Shown piece after piece: positions 63,496 to 64,000 of a DNA stretch of 64,000 bases; position 1 is the stretch's first letter; each line of letters starts with the position of its first letter. A model generated the notes under the pieces. The model was not told where the DNA came from, ran no database searches, and was given only the letters and a program-made list of their open reading frames with translations. Source of the stretch: Flavobacterium sp. JAD_PAG50586_2 (GTDB taxonomy: Bacteria; Bacteroidota; Bacteroidia; Flavobacteriales; Flavobacteriaceae); contig CP096136.1 in assembly GCA_023213215.1 (NCBI GenBank), positions 1,426,001-1,490,000 of the forward strand, read 5' to 3'. The translations under genes and the position numbers were made by a program.

Positions 63496-64000
63496 TTATT
63501 TTTTATAATGTTCTATACATCTAATTACCACGCTTTCGATAGTTGGCTGGTTGGCAATTATCCTGTTTGGTGTTATTTCCCGTAATGCTTCTGAGGTTGT
63601 GTTACCAATGCAGAAACAGTTTTCATTTTCAATTTTATTTTCCTGCAGATAACTTTGAACTCCGGAAGGGCTGAAAAATAATATCCCGTCCGGTTTGAAA
63701 TCGATTTTATGCGATGTTAGGATTGTTTCGTACACTTCTATTTCTTCTAGCTTAACCCGGGCTAAACGCAAGGCGTCTGGCAAAAAGTTCCTTCGCATAT
63801 TCCCGCAAAAAAAAGTAAAACTGATTTTTGGATACTGGTTGCAGATTATCGAAGCTAATTCGGCTGCATATTCAGCATGTGCCAAAACTTCAAAATCATT
63901 TTCAATCAATAATAACCTGGTATTTTCTCCCACACAAAAACATTTTTTAGTCTTTAGGTGTACAATCTTTTTATTTCTCAGAACACTTTCAACTGCATTT
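63496..64000 (-). CDS. hemD: Uroporphyrinogen-III synthase, N-terminal part cut by window edge
   Basis: About 167 C-terminal residues visible. The frame continues upstream of the first internal Met to the window edge (NAVESVLRNKKIVHLKTKKC), the position of the SxNAV block of HemD. Later blocks: FCGNMRRNFLPDALR, the hinge EEIEVYETI, ILFFSPSGVQSYLQ and CFCIGNTTSEALRE (GxTTAxAL). Cyclises hydroxymethylbilane to uroporphyrinogen III. Weakly conserved family, but these marks plus the hemE-hemF neighbours make the call safe. Confidence 0.9.
   Translation of the reverse strand, partial: NAVESVLRNKKIVHLKTKKCFCVGENTRLLLIENDFEVLAHAEYAAELASIICNQYPKISFTFFCGNMRRNFLPDALRLARVKLEEIEVYETILTSHKIDFKPDGILFFSPSGVQSYLQENKIENENCFCIGNTTSEALREITPNRIIANQPTIESVVIRCIEHYKK

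Overview
The window is chromosomal DNA of a yellow-pigment-type Flavobacteriaceae bacterium, most likely Flavobacterium or a close relative. Evidence: low GC; promoters with the Bacteroidota -7 box TAnnTTTG and A-rich leaders instead of Shine-Dalgarno sites; the gliding lipoprotein GldH; two secreted proteases with type IX secretion (T9SS) C-terminal sorting domains; an SDR-type L-threonine dehydrogenase of the F. frigidimaris kind; a CrtY lycopene cyclase. No rRNA, tRNA, CRISPR array, prophage or transposase gene was seen.

Layout. 1-6.0 kb (minus): nucleoside/pyrimidine carbon salvage, with a class III aminotransferase running off the left edge, CoA-acylating methylmalonate-semialdehyde dehydrogenase, and the operon deoC - aldehyde dehydrogenase - catalytically empty aldehyde dehydrogenase-like protein. 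6.4-17.6 kb: M13 peptidase, L,D-transpeptidase, NTF2-like protein, a small cluster ending in a truncated-globin-like lipoprotein, threonine dehydrogenase, a lipoprotein and mfd. 17.6-27.1 kb: T9SS metalloprotease, yraN, S66 peptidase, metG, ferritin plus a small Cys-rich protein, HAD phosphatase, a CAT-like acetyltransferase, HRDC protein and ssb. 27.4-33.1 kb: a tightly overlapping plus-strand operon (zinc-finger protein, M28 peptidase, SDR protein, S9 peptidase, small membrane protein). 33.2-43.3 kb: second M13 peptidase, then a metal island with SCO, FeoA, FeoB, FeoB-associated Cys-rich protein, DtxR/MntR regulator, Nramp-USP fusion and a divergent TonB receptor. 43.4-55.1 kb: lycopene cyclase, TPR protein, bacilliredoxin, TrhO, RicT - GldH - PBP1A, ScoAB and a SpmA/SpmB-like membrane protein. 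55.3-59.9 kb: T9SS subtilase, PolB-like exonuclease, O6-methylguanine methyltransferase, cytochrome c. 60-64 kb (minus): heme genes hemD (cut by the edge), hemE, hemF and hemB, with a small four-helix-bundle cassette inserted before hemB.

Two things colour the whole annotation. First, about 19 single-base indels break otherwise well conserved genes (mfd, ssb, PBP1A, mntH, TonB receptor, tdh, yraN and others). Nearly all are one base missing from an A/T run, which looks like uncorrected sequencing error rather than gene decay. I therefore give the joined coordinates of the repaired genes and note where the frame breaks. Second, a dispersed intergenic repeat (about 70-110 bp, seven copies) recurs between genes and creates false upstream starts for metG and the zinc-finger gene.

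The most interesting leads are: shared TTAR-N6-CTAA operator-like sites linking feoAB and the TonB/mntH pair to the neighbouring DtxR-type regulator; TrhO with a C-terminal barrel resembling that of the U32/TrhP family; the exported truncated-globin-like lipoprotein cluster; the split ALDH16-like pair beside deoC; a repeat-derived peptide inserted in frame in HemF; and the four-helix-bundle gene framed by perfect 18-bp inverted repeats.
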